A stretch of 64,000 bases of DNA from Anadara kagoshimensis. Its lineage: Eukaryota > Mollusca > Bivalvia > Arcoida > Arcidae. Positions 12,143 through 25,409 of this stretch are shown here, in pieces; the stretch's first letter is position 1, and each line of letters opens with the position of its first letter. The position numbers were made by a program, and so were the translations under genes. The notes under the pieces were generated by a model. That model saw only the letters and a list, made by a program, of their open reading frames with translations, had not been told where the DNA came from and did not search any database. The stretch spans positions 2,637,001-2,701,000 of the forward strand of contig CM037869.1 of NCBI GenBank assembly GCA_021292105.1, read 5' to 3'.

Positions 12143-12362
12143 TTTCATGTCCCATAGTTCCATGTCCTTTCGTTTTCAATTTTGATTTCACACGTGACGG
12201 ATGTAAAAGTAGCGAAACAGAAGGTGCTTACCTCTCCGAAACACCCGGTCTCATTTCCCTGGGAAATTGGTGTGTTAAATTTATTTTCCGGTTTTCACAG
12301 TTTATACTTTGCTTTTTGGAGTGCAATTGTGATTTTAACATTGATTATTATGTTTGTGTTTG
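12143..12362 (+). repeat. Penelope-like 3' end, truncated copy
   Basis: Carries 'ccatagttccatgtcctttc', 'acacgtgacggatgta', 'cacccggtctcatttccctg' and the terminal 'attattatgtttgtgttt' in family order. Confidence 0.75.
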
Positions 12363-12837
12363 ATAACTGTCAATTTTTGTATTTTATTCCTTGGCTTTGT
12401 TTTAGAAATTTCACTGATATGACAAGACAAATAATAGTCAAATCTGCAACATTCTTGTCTAAATCAACAATGTCCTGTTTTCATAGGGTTTTTGTCATGT
12501 GCTGATTATGATTTTGTTATTAAAATAATGCATTCAAAATCAGCACAAGGCATTTTGAATATAAGGAGATTGAACATCAGACTGATAAAATAATTATCTA
12601 AAATTTTTAGTTTCAAGTATTTCGTATGCTTTTTTATGAACAATATATATCAAGACATGTTCAACTTATAAGTAACGCGTTTGATTTATAAAATCATCTT
12701 TAATAATTCAGATTTCACTGTAGCAAATGTTCTATTTGAGAACCACGACATCAATATACCATTCTACAACGCTTATTTATGTAGCTCTGTTCCAGTTTCT
12801 ACCATGCATCTTTGACAGCTAAGGTAAAGTAATTTTC

Positions 12838-13285
12838 TTTTTCTATGCAGCAATATACCTGCTTCTCCTGCTTATGGTGTATTTGTTTCCCAATTAATAT
12901 GCTATGGTAGAGGTTGTTCCCACAATGGGGACTTTGTACAACGAAGCAGGCTGCTTGCAAATAAATTGTTAGTCCAAGGATATTGCAAGCCTAGCCTTAT
13001 CAAGGCCATCATCACAGTATTGTTGATGCGATTGATGTCTCTGTGTCAAGGATTGCCCTGGATATACTTGACGTCCAATAGTTCCATGTTCCTTTTATCA
13101 AATTTTGATTACACGCGTTGCGGATGAAGGTAGCTAAACAGTAGGTGCTTACCCTTCCGGAGCACCCGGTCTCACTTCCCTGGTGGAAGTTCGCGTGTCT
13201 ACCCTTACTTGTCAGTTTCAAAGTCTTTACTTCACCTCTGAATTGAGATTCGAATATGGATTGGTATGTTTGGCTATGGCATAGC
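12838..13285 (+). repeat. Penelope-like element, 3' copy retaining RT C-terminus
   Basis: Starts inside the reverse-transcriptase coding region; in the 27310 copy the matching stretch is about 27903-28360. It includes the region specifying the conserved 'GYCKPRLIKAL'-like tail (near 12978-13010), then the 3' untranslated end. Coding sequence is damaged by small indels. Confidence 0.75.
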
Positions 13286-13572
13286 TTATTCCAAATACGG
13301 AAATTTTATACAACGAAGAAAACTTGTTGACTTAGGATCAGCACGTATGATGTCTGTGTATATGAATTTATCCTTGATATATTTCTGTTCCTCCCATTCT
13401 CAATTTTGATTTTACACATAGCAGGTGTAGCTAGCAGAACGTGCTTACCATTCCGGAACATCCGGTCTCACATCCCTGGTGGAAGTTTACGAGTTTTTCT
13501 TAATTTGCCAGTTTTCAAAGTTTTTATCTACCTATGGAGTTGTGAATAGAAATGGACTGGTATGTTTGTTTC
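13286..13572 (+). repeat. Penelope-like 3' copy with internal deletion
   Basis: A piece with 'atacaacgaagaaaacttgt' (RT-tail region) joins early to the 3' untranslated blocks 'ccggaacatccggtctcaca' and 'ccctggtggaagttta', ending at 'ggtatgtttgttt'. Most of the coding tail between them is missing. Confidence 0.65.
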
Positions 13573-13993
13573 TCAAAACGCCCAGGCGTATTTAACTCCA
13601 GTCGTGCTAGTTGATGCGAAATTATGACTCAATCAGTGACTTAATATATAGATCCCGCCAAGGACACTTCACTTGTTTGTGATGGGCCGCCAGTGCATCA
13701 CAAGGTTACCCTCAGCATATTGCCGGTGGTAATCATTTATTTTGCAGCTCGGTGAACTGGTGCAATGTGGAATAAATGCCTTAGTCAAGGGTATACCAGG
13801 CAATTCTTTGTAGATTCGAACACATGGACACAGCCCATAGATTATAAAACCGCAATCTTAATAATTAGCCGCGTGTTTCCAAAAACTATAGTGCTTTTTT
13901 TGTTTTGTTTTTTTTTTCTCCTCCAAACATCAGCACAATTAACTCCAAGTTTAATGTCATAAATCTGTTATTACAATTATTACCAAACTTTTT

Positions 13994-14040
13994 GCAGTAC
14001 TATACGGCCGTTTCGGAATGCATTCATTATCAGTACTATT
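13994..14040 (-). ncRNA. degenerate type-I hammerhead ribozyme motif
   Basis: On the minus strand the order is CTGATAA (normally CTGATGA), a stem II hairpin around 'gaatgcattc', CGAAAC, a four-base 'ggcc' stem III loop, then GTA at the cleavage position. Stem I pairs only partly. The G8-to-A change in the core argues against activity. Confidence 0.5.
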
Positions 14041-14386
14041 ATAATGTTAAAATGAGGAAAATTTAGTTTCGCATAGATGAATAATTCCGTATACATGTTC
14101 AACAGGTAAATTATTTTTTTTTACAAAAAAAAAACCAGTCCTGTATTTTAAGACGTTACTTTTTGTGAAATATTTCAGTACTGATGTACCCATCCAATTA
14201 ATGTGCATATATGTACAATACAATAGGGGGGTTCCCCTGCTATTTGACAGAAATATCACGTGCTTTTTTCATCAAATAGAAAACCGCCACTTGGCGATTT
14301 TGTTATTGGACTACGTGGATCCAGCCATATTACGTCATACCAAACAGATTGACAACAACAACAAACGTTAAGCGAGTCGAGAGGAC

Positions 14387-17300
14387 ATGGGGGAAGCTGG
14401 GAGGAACGAAAGGAAATCAACAGCTGTGACACGGTAAGATAGTTTCGTAGACGCGGTCTGGTGTTCGAGGCATAATACATTATTATACTTTTCAGTGGTT
14501 CTCAATAAGTTTGTCTAATTGTTAACTTACATAACCTTTTTACATTGATATTAAATTTCTGTCCAGTGATCTGATGCTTAAATCATTAAATAAATCATCT
14601 GCATTTTAGGTACACAACTTTGTATAATGCAAATATATTTCATTATTCATGCAGATCTATGTGTCTAAGCTATATTACACAGAAACGAAAATAGGTTATA
14701 AGCATATAAAGGAAAAATGAAGATTTATATGTTAATAAGAGATGCTAGATACAAAAACAATAAAATAATTGATAACTTTATCTTTGTTATAAGTTAAGGG
14801 GTCAATCAGATGTCAAGAGAATGATTATACTCGTATCACGGTTGGGGTTTTCCATAACTATTTATAGAAACAACTCAAAATCAGGTGATTCTTTACACCA
14901 ATTTAACAGTTAACGTATCATCAAAGGACTTTAATATACTAGGAGCTATTACAACGTTTTATCAACTATGTAATACTGGTTTTAAAACCAGAGTACACAC
15001 ATGTCAGTGACGTCAGAAACCCAGGTAGATAATGTTGGCATTTAAATAGCAAGGCTCTTGTGGAATTTAATGATGTTTTATCGTCTGTTAATTAATATTT
15101 ATATATGAAAACCAAAGTAGAAATAATTAAATGAAAATGACCTTGTTCCGCTAGGAAATATTCCAGGTGATAGCATGTTCCAAATAAAAAACACATAAAA
15201 ACCATGTCCAAACCATGATCCCAGATCAAAGTAAAATTTTGAAAACTGGCAAATTAAGTTCAACATGTGGCCGTCCATCAGGGAAGTGAGACCGGGTGTT
15301 CCGGAAGGGTAAGTACCTCCTGTTTAGCTAAAAAAAACTAGCACATGTGTAACCAAAATTTAGAATGAAAGGAACATGGAACCATTGACGTCAAATATAA
15401 ACAGGGCAACCAGAATACAAACAAAATGTAACCGACTGAATTTAAATAAAACTATATTCGCTAATTAAGATTTAAATGAGAAAGTACCCAATATTTGAAA
15501 ACACTGGAAATGGACGTTGATTATGAATAACATCAGCAACATGTTTCCTGAAAGTATAGAGTATAGAGGGGAGTAATTTGTAGCTGACCGCGTGTTGGTT
15601 TGGTAATTGCACTCTTGGGGGAAACACAACTAAACTATTCCACTCAATTAATGACAAATACCACAAATTAGAATTATATACATTTATTTTACAATGGTAA
15701 GGGTTATCAAAATGATAAGCTTAAACCATGGATGTTATTAACATTATAAAAACTCTCTAAATTGATTAATGAATGAAGTATTGGAGTTTTATTCCCAAAT
15801 CAAAACTTTCGAAAAGCGAACTGACAAGCCTTCTCACACTATAAGTACAAGCATTAAAACCCTATTGTCATGGTTATTCAATATATATTTTCTTCACGAT
15901 TCTTACTTTTTAGAACTTTCCAAGTGAAAAGTGCAGTGGATAATTCAGCAAGGTATCGCATTAACGCCAGCAACATCGACGAATTAATGATTAATATAAA
16001 AACACGGTTCAAGTTTAAAGAAGCCGACCATATAGAGCTGCGAAACGATTCCGATTCAACGCTGGTACAATCAGATAGCGACTTGCAGAACAATTTCGAG
16101 TTTCTGGTTGTTTATAACCGGACAAGAGGAGAATGCTTTCGCTGTATGTATTTTATTATATTATCTTTCACCATAATCTTTGAACTCATAAGCACAATAT
16201 TCCCGTAAAAATGGAGCACGCGAGCTTATTTCCCTGTTGGAGGTGCTTGTGTTAAAGTTAATTTGCCAGTTGCAAAGTTTTTACTTTGCTGTAGTTTTCG
16301 AATTGTGATTTTAGCATGGACCGGCATGTTTGTTTTTAATTACAGAGGTAATTGGGGTTTTTATGATGTAAGATCATATCCGCAGTATTTAAGATGAATT
16401 TTGTATGTTTGTTGTAGCAAATAATTAACAATTTACCACCAAAAATTAAAGTGTGACATTATATATTATTTTCGAGATCAAGACAAATGTGGAAGTTTGA
16501 TATGTTTTTTACATTTTGTTATTTATATAGTTAGTCTTTGCTTTTGACGCGAACATGTTATTGTTAAATCTTTGTTGTTAGTTTTTATTTTATCAAAATT
16601 TGTTTTATTTTATTTTTTTATTTGTTTTAAACAGCTTTCGGAATTCAAGTTCCTCCCAGGGAAATAAGAACAGTTTGGATTAAAAACGTATGTATGTTAT
16701 TGTTTTAAAATATTTTGCTATCAATTCTATTTTCATATACCATTATCTTTGAAGATTTTATGAATCAGTACATTTATAAAAATGATATATGACAATATCA
16801 AATACCATATTTTTGATCTATTAAATGATAAAGGTATAATGGTATCAAAAACAAACTTGAACTTTGAAACTGGCAAATAAGTTTACAACGCGAATATCCA
16901 CAATTTGAGAATTTGGCGAATACAAACTTGCTTTAATTTTCCCCTAAAAATTATGTTCTAGGTAAAAATACTACATCAAATAAAAATAAAAATTAATCGA
17001 TTTATTGTGTGAGACAATTTGCCAGTCTCTCACTTTTAAGGGCCTCAATATGACAGGGATCAGTGTCTATATAATTTCTTAGGGTTTTAAATGCTATCGC
17101 ATGTGTACAATCTTACAATTATACAATATATATCTATTTTATTGGTTCCTAAATAACAATATATTGATGAAAAAGTGTTTATTCTCGGAGATTTAATCAT
17201 CAGAAATCATCCTAAGAATTTGATCATTACACAAACCAAAAAATTACATTTTCAAATCAAGATGCTTAGATAAAATATGTTAGTGCCTATCAATATACAA

Positions 17301-18797
17301 TTAAAGACATGATAAAAAAATCTATAGCAACAAGAAAAGGGGAGTAGGAGCATTTTTCAAGATTATGGGGACAAATCTTAACAATTTTAAACTAAAAATG
17401 ATAGTCTCGCTCTGTCACACACACACCACACACACACACACAGAGATATATAAAAAAGTCAACATTACACTGGTAGGACATATGTTTTGTGCATTTGTTT
17501 CCTATATTTATTGTTGTAATATTTGTAAAGATTTAATGCTTACATAATCGTATTTGTATGTATGTTTAATGCCAAAACGATAAAAAAATTATATGTTTAA
17601 CATGGATCAAATTGGTACCTTTTTTACATACACAGTCCTAAACCTTCTTAATCAGGTCCAATATATCCCCATTTTTTGGCCTCAACCCCCTATAATAACT
17701 GCTGTATTTGACACGTTTGGTCATTATCCCTCTAAATTCTAAATTCTGGATTTTAAATACAAATTACCTCTACATCAAGTTTTGATTTGTTTAAGTCCTG
17801 TATTTAACTTGTCAGATAACCAAGCTTTCTCATGTCAACAAGGTAATTTGAGTCAATTTTATCGTCACCCAGATTTTTGTAATGTTGAATTTCAATTTTT
17901 TTTCAATATTCCGAGTAACCGAGTATGCAGTTGACAGAGATACATTAAGGTGTTAAGCTATGGCTAGCTAGCAAATGACTTGAAGTGCTAAAACTAAGGG
18001 ATGTAACTTTCAGTACAAAAAATGGCCTTTAGTTGTAGGATCTAACCACTTACACCACCCCTGGATTGTTGTCCAGGTTAAAATTGGCATCTGAAAAATT
18101 TTAAGTAATTGCTAAAATATGATTTTGAAAAATTCTAAATAATTATCAGGAATACTGCACCGCAAGTATGGTAATTTTTAAGAAAAGAAATAAGGTTTCT
18201 GATTTAAACAAATGCATTTACATGCACTAATAAATACTATTTCTTTTTAGACTTATATCATTGAAAGTGTTGAAAATATGCAGATTGGAAAAGAAAATGC
18301 TGCAGAGGTAACTTTATCTCTATAGATATGCCCATCCTGGCATTCATTCTTGTTTCCTTATCTTGTTAGTGACGCTTCCTTGCACAAAAAGCATGTTGGT
18401 CTGATTTCAAGTCTAAACTTGTATTATAATAGCAAAGGTTTGTTAGCTGTAGCATTTAAAAAAAAATCGGGCATGTTAATAGAGGACAATTTTGAAAGAA
18501 AAAAATACATAAATGTAAGATCCTATTTTTCCATTAAGATTGATTTACAACCTACATTTTTGTTAACTGCAATTGCCATATCTTTTTTATAATTTATAAT
18601 TATTATTTCTACAAACACAAAGCCTTACTTACCTGTTTAAAGTTAATTATGATTACATAATTTGTCATTTTACCTTGTTTTGGGATCGTGATTCGAACAT
18701 TTGTAAATGATTGTCAAATCTTTAATATTTTATATTTTTTTCTTCTTAGGTGAATTGTTTAGAAAGAAAAACAAAGGGAAAGGAAACTACAGTATAG
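14387..18797 (+). CDS. small CIDE-N-like domain protein
   Basis: Proposed coding exons: 14387-14433, 15914-16143, 16635-16687, 18251-18307 and 18750-18797. All have GT-AG borders and consistent phases, giving 144 aa. Exon 2 (residues about 17-90) looks like a CIDE-N domain, the ubiquitin-like fold of DFF40/DFF45 and CIDE proteins: TFQVKSAVDNSARY, NASNIDELM, then a basic/acidic stretch, LRNDSDSTLVQSDSDL and FEFLVVYNRTRG. This matches the family pattern of a strand, 'aSsl.EL', a helix, 'L..DGT.V' and 'flvL'. The remaining exons encode a short tail (FGIQVPPREIRTVWIKN; TYIIESVENMQIGKENAAE; VNCLERKTKGKETTV) that I do not recognise. There is no nuclease or caspase-cleaved chaperone region, so this would be a stand-alone CIDE-N adaptor. 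A PB1 domain is the main alternative. Exons 1, 4 and 5 are short and rest on splice-frame consistency. Confidence 0.6.
15183..15425 (-). repeat. Penelope-like 3' end in CIDE-N gene intron 1
   Basis: In plus orientation it has 'ccatgtccaaaccatgatcc', 'catcagggaagtgagaccgg', 'ggaagggtaagtacctcctg' and 'gacgtcaaatataaacaggg', the standard family order on the opposite strand to the gene. Confidence 0.8.
16210..16345 (+). repeat. Penelope-like 3' end in CIDE-N gene intron 2
   Basis: Only the last about 130 nt: 'tatttccctgttggagg', 'aaagtttttactttgct' and the terminal 'ggcatgtttgttttt'. Confidence 0.7.
16690..18248. other. intron 3 of the CIDE-N-like gene
   Basis: Low-complexity AT sequence with a short CA-rich patch near 17418-17444. 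No other element recognised. Confidence 0.5.
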
Positions 18798-20883
18798 AAA
18801 AGAAAAAACGAACATCAGAGTAAAATGTATGTGTTTTAGGGTTTGTACAGTGCTACTATATATTTTGTTTTAGAAACACATGAAATTATCACTATTTGTC
18901 GCTAATTATTTGTTATTTTTTAGGTTTGTAAAATTAAGACATAATGAAGGTAATATTAATTTGGACTTTTTGCATAGCAAAACGTTGAATTGTCAATTTA
19001 TTTATCAATAGGTGCTTGCTGTTCATGTCAGAAGAAAAACCACAATTACAAAATTGATGTTGATTCGTATATTACATATTAAGGATGATTTCTTCTAAGA
19101 AGCCAAAACATTTTCTGCATCAAATTTTCTTTTTTCTGTTTCTAATTTCGGAAAGTTGTGGTAATAAAACAATGGCTTATGAAGAGATATTTATATGGCA
19201 ATGCAATACCTTATTTCGATTGGGTCATGTAAGTATGCCCACAATTTGAGAATTTGCACATGATTTATCCATGTTTACCAATTTTCGAGGCATTTAAATA
19301 TTTCACAACTTATGTTTCGTACTTTCCCCGAGATAAATTGAAATATATAGCGCAAAATACATAAAGGTTAGTCTTAATCTAAGAAACTTTTAAGAAATGT
19401 TGCTTTGCTTGATAAAGACATTTCTGTTAAAATTGTGTTTTTTCGATGTTTTTAAAACAAAAAACTTGATGCTATTTTCAAAAAGAAAATACATGATTTT
19501 AATAATGCATAACAAAAAAAAAAAAAAAAAAAAAAAAAAAATAGATAACATTAACCACTATGGAATGTGCATTTAGTTTGTAAAACGATTTTTTGTAGAT
19601 GTCACCCTTTTTCTTTATACTTTGGCCGAAGGTTTTGACCTTTTTCAGTTATGAAACTTAAAAAGTATCTTAATAAAAAACTACTTGTCACAAATACAAA
19701 ATTTTAATTGTTTACTTTATACACAATTGTCTTCAGTGAAATATATTATGGAACCTATTTTATAAGCGAATTGAAACACAAGAAAAATACATCCTTAATT
19801 AGTAAATAGGTGTCAAAGAATTGCGAACAGACATTACACACGGAATATAACAACACATTAATCATTAATTTTTTTTGTTTTAAAAAATATCAATTTCATA
19901 TTTGAAAGTAAAATATATTCCTGTTACAAATTATCAATAAATGTTTTTCAACTATCGGATATTCTTTTTAAAAAAATTGTAATGATTAACCTTAAATAAA
20001 CCAGAATAAAATACGGCCCTAAATTGCTAAAATGAAACCTGATTTTTTTGTGTGTGCATAGAACTAGAATAAATCCCTTAAAATATTAGAAAAAAGAATT
20101 AAATAATAGGATATTTAGCAACATGAATAAATAATCAATAAAATAAATAGATAAAATGAGGAAATATTTATTGGTTAATTAATATATTTTATATTACATT
20201 TCTACAGTTTTGATTTTGGAAAGGGAGTGGGAATATCATTTGTAACAGGGATATATTTTACAAATGTAATATATTAAATGTATTTGATGTAAACACCTCA
20301 TGTGTGTATGAGTGTGTGCCATATATGTAATGTTAGAGAAACAATAATCACTGTCGGTCAGACATAGGGAATCATACAGTGCATATATATTTCGGCTAAA
20401 TAGATATAACAAATTTTATAAATATCTTATATCGTTATCAATTTTGGAGTTTAATGAATGTGATGTAGAACTAGTCATTTACAAATATTCAAATTTAAAT
20501 TGTTCAATTGAACAATAAATAAAATTACAAATGCACTCGTATATTTTTTGGATTTTATTTTTGACAAAACGTAATTGAAGCCGTTCGCATTATTACAAAA
20601 TAACACAAACAATGTATCGCACGTTAAAATTTCCAAACCTGTCTCCCATGTCACTCGCAAATGATCGCTGTAGTATTGTTGTATAACTACATTACGTTTC
20701 CTTGAAAGTGATTTCAAGATGCTGTGTATGTCTATAATAAATCAGTTTAAATATTTATATATTAGATGTATGCAGGAGAACGGCATTGGCAAATATAATG
20801 GTATTCCAATTAACTCGCTCATCTACTTTGAATACTACTTTGAAATATGTTCCGATTATTACCAAACCTAATTTAATTTTGCA
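18798..20883. other. intergenic stretch with a 38-A run
   Basis: No gene seen. A pure run of 38 A at 19514-19551 could be a retrotransposed tail, but no recognisable body precedes it. The rest is AT-rich unique-looking sequence. Confidence 0.5.
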
Positions 20884-20927
20884 GCACTAGACGGACATTT
20901 CGGAATAAAATACTTCATCAGTTGTGC
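20884..20927 (-). ncRNA. hammerhead ribozyme motif, near-intact core
   Basis: On the minus strand: stem I 5' strand GCACAA, core CTGATGA (exact), stem II region, GAAA (exact), a short stem III around 'tgtccg', GTC at the cleavage site, and stem I 3' strand TAGTGC. Stem I has five pairs with one mismatch. Stem II is weak (the first pair is A-C), so activity is doubtful. Confidence 0.55.
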
Positions 20928-23572
20928 ATGAATCAAAACTGACTTTTATCAATATTTCTAAGATGTTGAAATGAGAAAAAAGCAGCTTAAAATGTATTAT
21001 TTTATTTTATTTCCTAGTGTACGGTTTTTTATAAATTGACTTCTTCAAATAATTTTACAGGTTAAGTTAGACTATGTACACAAATAATTTGCTACATCTC
21101 TCATTAGAAACCACAGTCTTTGTTACGTTATGCCTTGATTTTTTGAAATATTAAAACCAATTTTGAGCACATCCAACATATTTGAATTTAAAAATAAAAT
21201 AATGTCGAAATCCTCAACAATAATATCAGGAATATTCCCCACTGGGGAAAATATACAGACTTGGGTTTTTTTTGTCAAGATAAAACGATTTTAAGCTGAG
21301 AAAAGTTAACTTATAGCAATATTTATATTTTCAAAAAAGTAATTTTATGAAGATGTTTCTTCCGTAATAAAATGGGTAGTTTTAAACATGTATAATTTAC
21401 AGATTTGTTATAGTTCGTCTGCGATATTGTGCAAGAGTGTTTAAAAACATGGGCAAGTTTATATAATGCAAAGAGGGATCATATTTAGGTGGTTTTGATG
21501 AATGAACACATGAAGGCGTAGATATACGCATAAAGTAACACAGTATGGATATCTATTTGTGTAATTAAGACTCACCCCTGTTTAAAAGCGCTGCTTAAAT
21601 ATTGCCGACGGACTATACTCGCAATATGATTTTGTTCTTGTTTAATAAAACTTTTTTAGTTGATTGGAAACCATGCCTTATGCCGATTCTCAAACTTCAG
21701 GATAACACTGTACTATATATATAGTAAATGTATATGGTTTCATAAAACTAATACCAATTTCGGTAAAAAAAAAAACTAAACGATATGTCGTTGACTTAAA
21801 TTTTAATATTTTTTTTTATAAAAATTATAAAATGCATTAACATATTCAACATAAATATTTCTCTCTATATAATACGGTGTTATCTGCTTCATTTGGAACA
21901 TGAAGCTTTACAAGGTACCTCGAGGTCAACGGTTAGTGTTTATAAAAGGAATTATATCATCAATAAAAATATTTAATAAATTAAAATTAAATTAAAAAGT
22001 AAAAATCGAATTTTAAATTATAAATCCTTTGAGTTTTCTTATTCAGTGTTGAAATTGAAACAAAAAGTCATTAGGGGGTTATGCAAATCATAATTTTATT
22101 TTTGCGCAAATGCAATAAATGAATTTTAAGATGATTTCCTACTTAAATTTTCGGTATTATATTGGCAACATTTATACAATATATATATTAATACCAAACA
22201 GAAAGGTTAATTTTTCTTTATATTGTTTTTATATTGTTGCTTTCATGGAAAGTGTATGTTTGGTAAGCTCGATTCCTATAATACACAATATATACATAAG
22301 CCAATTGCCAATGAGGTTACCTTCAAGTCGGGGTAATATTGTATCATTTTATACTGAATTGGACTTTATTTCAAAATTAATACTGTAGATTTAAAATATT
22401 ATATACTTAGTTAGTACTACAAGAAGATAATCAAAGGTTTTTCAGACATCCAGAATTTCAAAAGTATCAAAATTTGACGTGTTTTGGGCCTCTTTAATAT
22501 AGAAATCTAAATGATTCTGTCTATTGTTGCTATAAGAATGTAAACATAAGTTTAGTCTATGATCTTTATTAATCTAGGACAGAATTCTAAATATCCTATG
22601 CAATCTGTTTTGTTTTTCAAGCATACGTTAAATGAAAGTATATAAATCTTAGAATGTGTATAAATAGCACTAATCCTTCTAGTTGAACAAAACTATGATT
22701 TTAACAAACATGCAAAGGAAAAGATGGGGGAAAAGGGGAAAAAAATTATTATGGTTTTAATAATTGTTCCTTTTCTGTTGTGAATGATACTATATTATCT
22801 TGTGGTATTAACCACAAAACTTTATGCTGTCGTAAGCATCCAGATCGGATAGCTGTGAAGAAGCGACGCGTTGTTATGCGATTATACGCAAATAATACAA
22901 AAATTCATGGCACACATAGATTACGCTACAGGTGTTACGTATGGATTTTAATGTTCGATATTACATGTATGATGCCATCATTTGTTTTGTCACAGTCGAC
23001 ACATTTTAACTATCACCATCTTCTGACGTTTATTAAAATCTTTAAATTATACTGAAACATTTGGTATATGAATTACCATTTCTATAAAACAAAACTTAAA
23101 CAATTTTAATTTACTTGAAGTTGAAACAATGAAAAACGGAAACTTTGTATTCCTTTTAATATTTACAAATGTAAAATGACCTACGTTTTTGCGTTCTTTT
23201 ATTAGGTTTTCTGTTCATTTTTTTTTTACAAAATTGACAGCGTATCAACCTTTTCTTTTTTAATATTCCTACCTAATTAGGAACTGCGAAAACACACTGC
23301 ATCTATATAATAGTATTGAATTAAGATGATAATAGTTGGAATGCATCGACTGTCATTTTGCATATAGATCAAACATTGAAGTAATATTGACATTAACAAT
23401 CCTGAAGTATGTAATAATATGGTAACCGAACCATAGCTTACCTGATGAGGGGTAAATCCCCGAAACAGCTTAAGTGTATCTCAGCACAAAGACTAACATT
23501 CACATTGAATAAAACGTCACAACTAACTGTTTTATTTAGGTTTTGGGTGAAACTATAAAAGAATTACAATTA
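20928..23572. other. unannotated AT-rich intergenic stretch
   Basis: No exon with believable splice borders or family resemblance. A hammerhead-like core without matching outer stems lies at 23442-23466 (see rejected list). Confidence 0.45.
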
Positions 23573-23573
23573 A

Positions 23574-23661
<88 letters not shown>
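23573..23661. repeat. compound CT/TA microsatellite
   Basis: About 22 CT repeats pass directly into about 22 AT repeats. Confidence 0.95.
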
Positions 23662-23663
<2 letters not shown>

Positions 23664-24309
23664 CATTAATGTTATTTATTCATTTTGGTTTAGAGATAAC
23701 GCAAAGATACAGCGAACTCGAAATTATTAATACATATCAGTAATGATATAATATCTTTATTTTCACTCTATGGTTCATTCATGTGCACTAATTATTACAG
23801 TTTTTTATATTTGAAAACAATTCTTGATTTCGGCTGCATTAAAGATTCGTTAAACAAAGTTCAGTGTAACAAAACTATGTCTTGATGGAAGATATCCTGT
23901 TTTAAAAACTTTTTGTACTTTAATTCGGTTATTAAAATAGTTAAGTCTTCTGCAGTCTCTGTGAATTTAGTCTTTGTACTTTGATATTTTAGCTAAAGCA
24001 GCAGAGTTTTTCGATATTTTCTCTGCTGCTCTAGCTTCGTGTATTATACTCATATTGTATATATAAGGCATCAAGACTTGTTATTATTCTTTATTATATA
24101 ATAGATCGTTTGGGATTTCAGTATTTGGTAGCGGGCGTTATGTTGTTATTGATATACATGTTTTATATAACTACTTTCTAGTTTTATTTTTCATTTTTTT
24201 CTGAATCATCTTTATCTTATAGAATAAAACGATTTAAAAAAAGAAGATTCGTTTTTTTGTATTTTGACTTTGCAATTACATATATTACATATTATACCAG
24301 TGGTACTTG

Positions 24310-24560
24310 TACAGGCCCAGACGACCTATATTATTTCTCAACAGTAGTGCTTGGACCAAAATTGTGAAACCAAATGTTGGGAATTTTTCTGGGAAAGAAG
24401 AGAGTTGGAAAAATATCCAAAGAACCAAAATATATTTAACAAATTTAACCTAGACAATACTTTGCAAGAGGGAGTATACCATAGTTTTTTGAGGATTTTC
24501 AGCTTTTAACTAGTAGCAAATTTAGACTATAGTATATTTTTGACAAGACAAGCCTCGTCT
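24310..24560 (-). ncRNA. decayed hammerhead unit
   Basis: The 24310-24351 stretch keeps the stem I strand AGCACTA and 'CTGTTGA' in place of CTGATGA, but has lost the GAAA arm. The adjoining 24352-24560 matches the body of the units at 28429 and 34028; in plus orientation the shared blocks are 'atactttgcaagagggagta' and 'ttgaggattttcag'. It is a dead copy of the same unit. Confidence 0.5.
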
Positions 24561-24887
24561 TAGATACAATTATTACAATTAGTTCACGTATATCGAGCCA
24601 TTATCAAAGAAATCTTTGCGTTAAAATACAAGTGCCAGTTTCAATTGTAAAACTCCTCTAACTCAGAACATTTCAATATTACTTTTTGCGATTACGAGAG
24701 CTTTTTGATGTGATATTATTATACTTTAATTAAAATTATAAACTATGCTTATTATGTATTTAAAAGTAAAAATTTGCTTACTTTAAACTACCTTTAGGGG
24801 TGTACATATGCAACAAAAAGTATGGTTGGCCCTTAAATAAAGTTTATAAAAGACAATTTTTATATATAGAAAGAGATGCTTATATAT

Positions 24888-25290
24888 AAAACAAACATAC
24901 TAATCCATGTCCGAATCAAAATCCAAAAGCAAAGTAAAAAGTTTTAAACTGAAGTTAGATTAGACACGTGAACTTCCACTAGGGAATTGCGGCCGGGTGC
25001 TTCAGTGGGTAAGCATCTTCTGTAACGCTAGCAACACCCGCTACGTGTGTAATCAAAATTGTGCGATAGGTACATGGAACTATGGAACGTTAAATATATC
25101 CATGGCAATTCTGGACACAGAGACATCAAACTTATCAACAATACTGTGATGGCGGCCGTAAAACTTACAATACTGCGATGGCGGCCATAAAACTTTTTGA
25201 GGGCTTTGGTAACCCTAGGCTTGCAATATTCCTGAGTCAACAATGTATTTGCAAGCAGCCTGCTTCGTTGTACAAAGTCCTAGCTTGTAA
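24888..25290 (-). repeat. Penelope-like 3' copy retaining RT C-terminus
   Basis: On the minus strand it starts in the RT tail ('acaaagcaggctgcttgcaa'-like, near 25275-25250), covers a 'TQEYCKPRVTKALKKFYGRH' reading frame near 25238-25180, then the 3' untranslated end to 'tagtatgtttgtttt'. The 27-bp 'atactgtgatggcggcc' segment is locally duplicated at 25141-25190. Confidence 0.8.
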
Positions 25291-25409
25291 TTGGAACTGT
25301 ATATGTGAGTAACTAATCGCTTACCAATTACCTACGACAGTAATCTCCCTTTATATAATCAGACAAAATGTGAGCACACCTTCCATTTAAAATGTTATTA
25401 TAAATTCTG

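Noticed and set aside
22780..23055. 91-codon open frame
   Set aside because: No family resemblance, no splice borders or partner exons, and composition like the surrounding AT-rich sequence.
23442..23466. CTGATGAG-hairpin-CGAAAC, a perfect hammerhead-like core with a GGG/CCC stem II
   Set aside because: I could not find a matching stem I or a proper cleavage triplet in either type-I or type-III order, so I do not call it a ribozyme.
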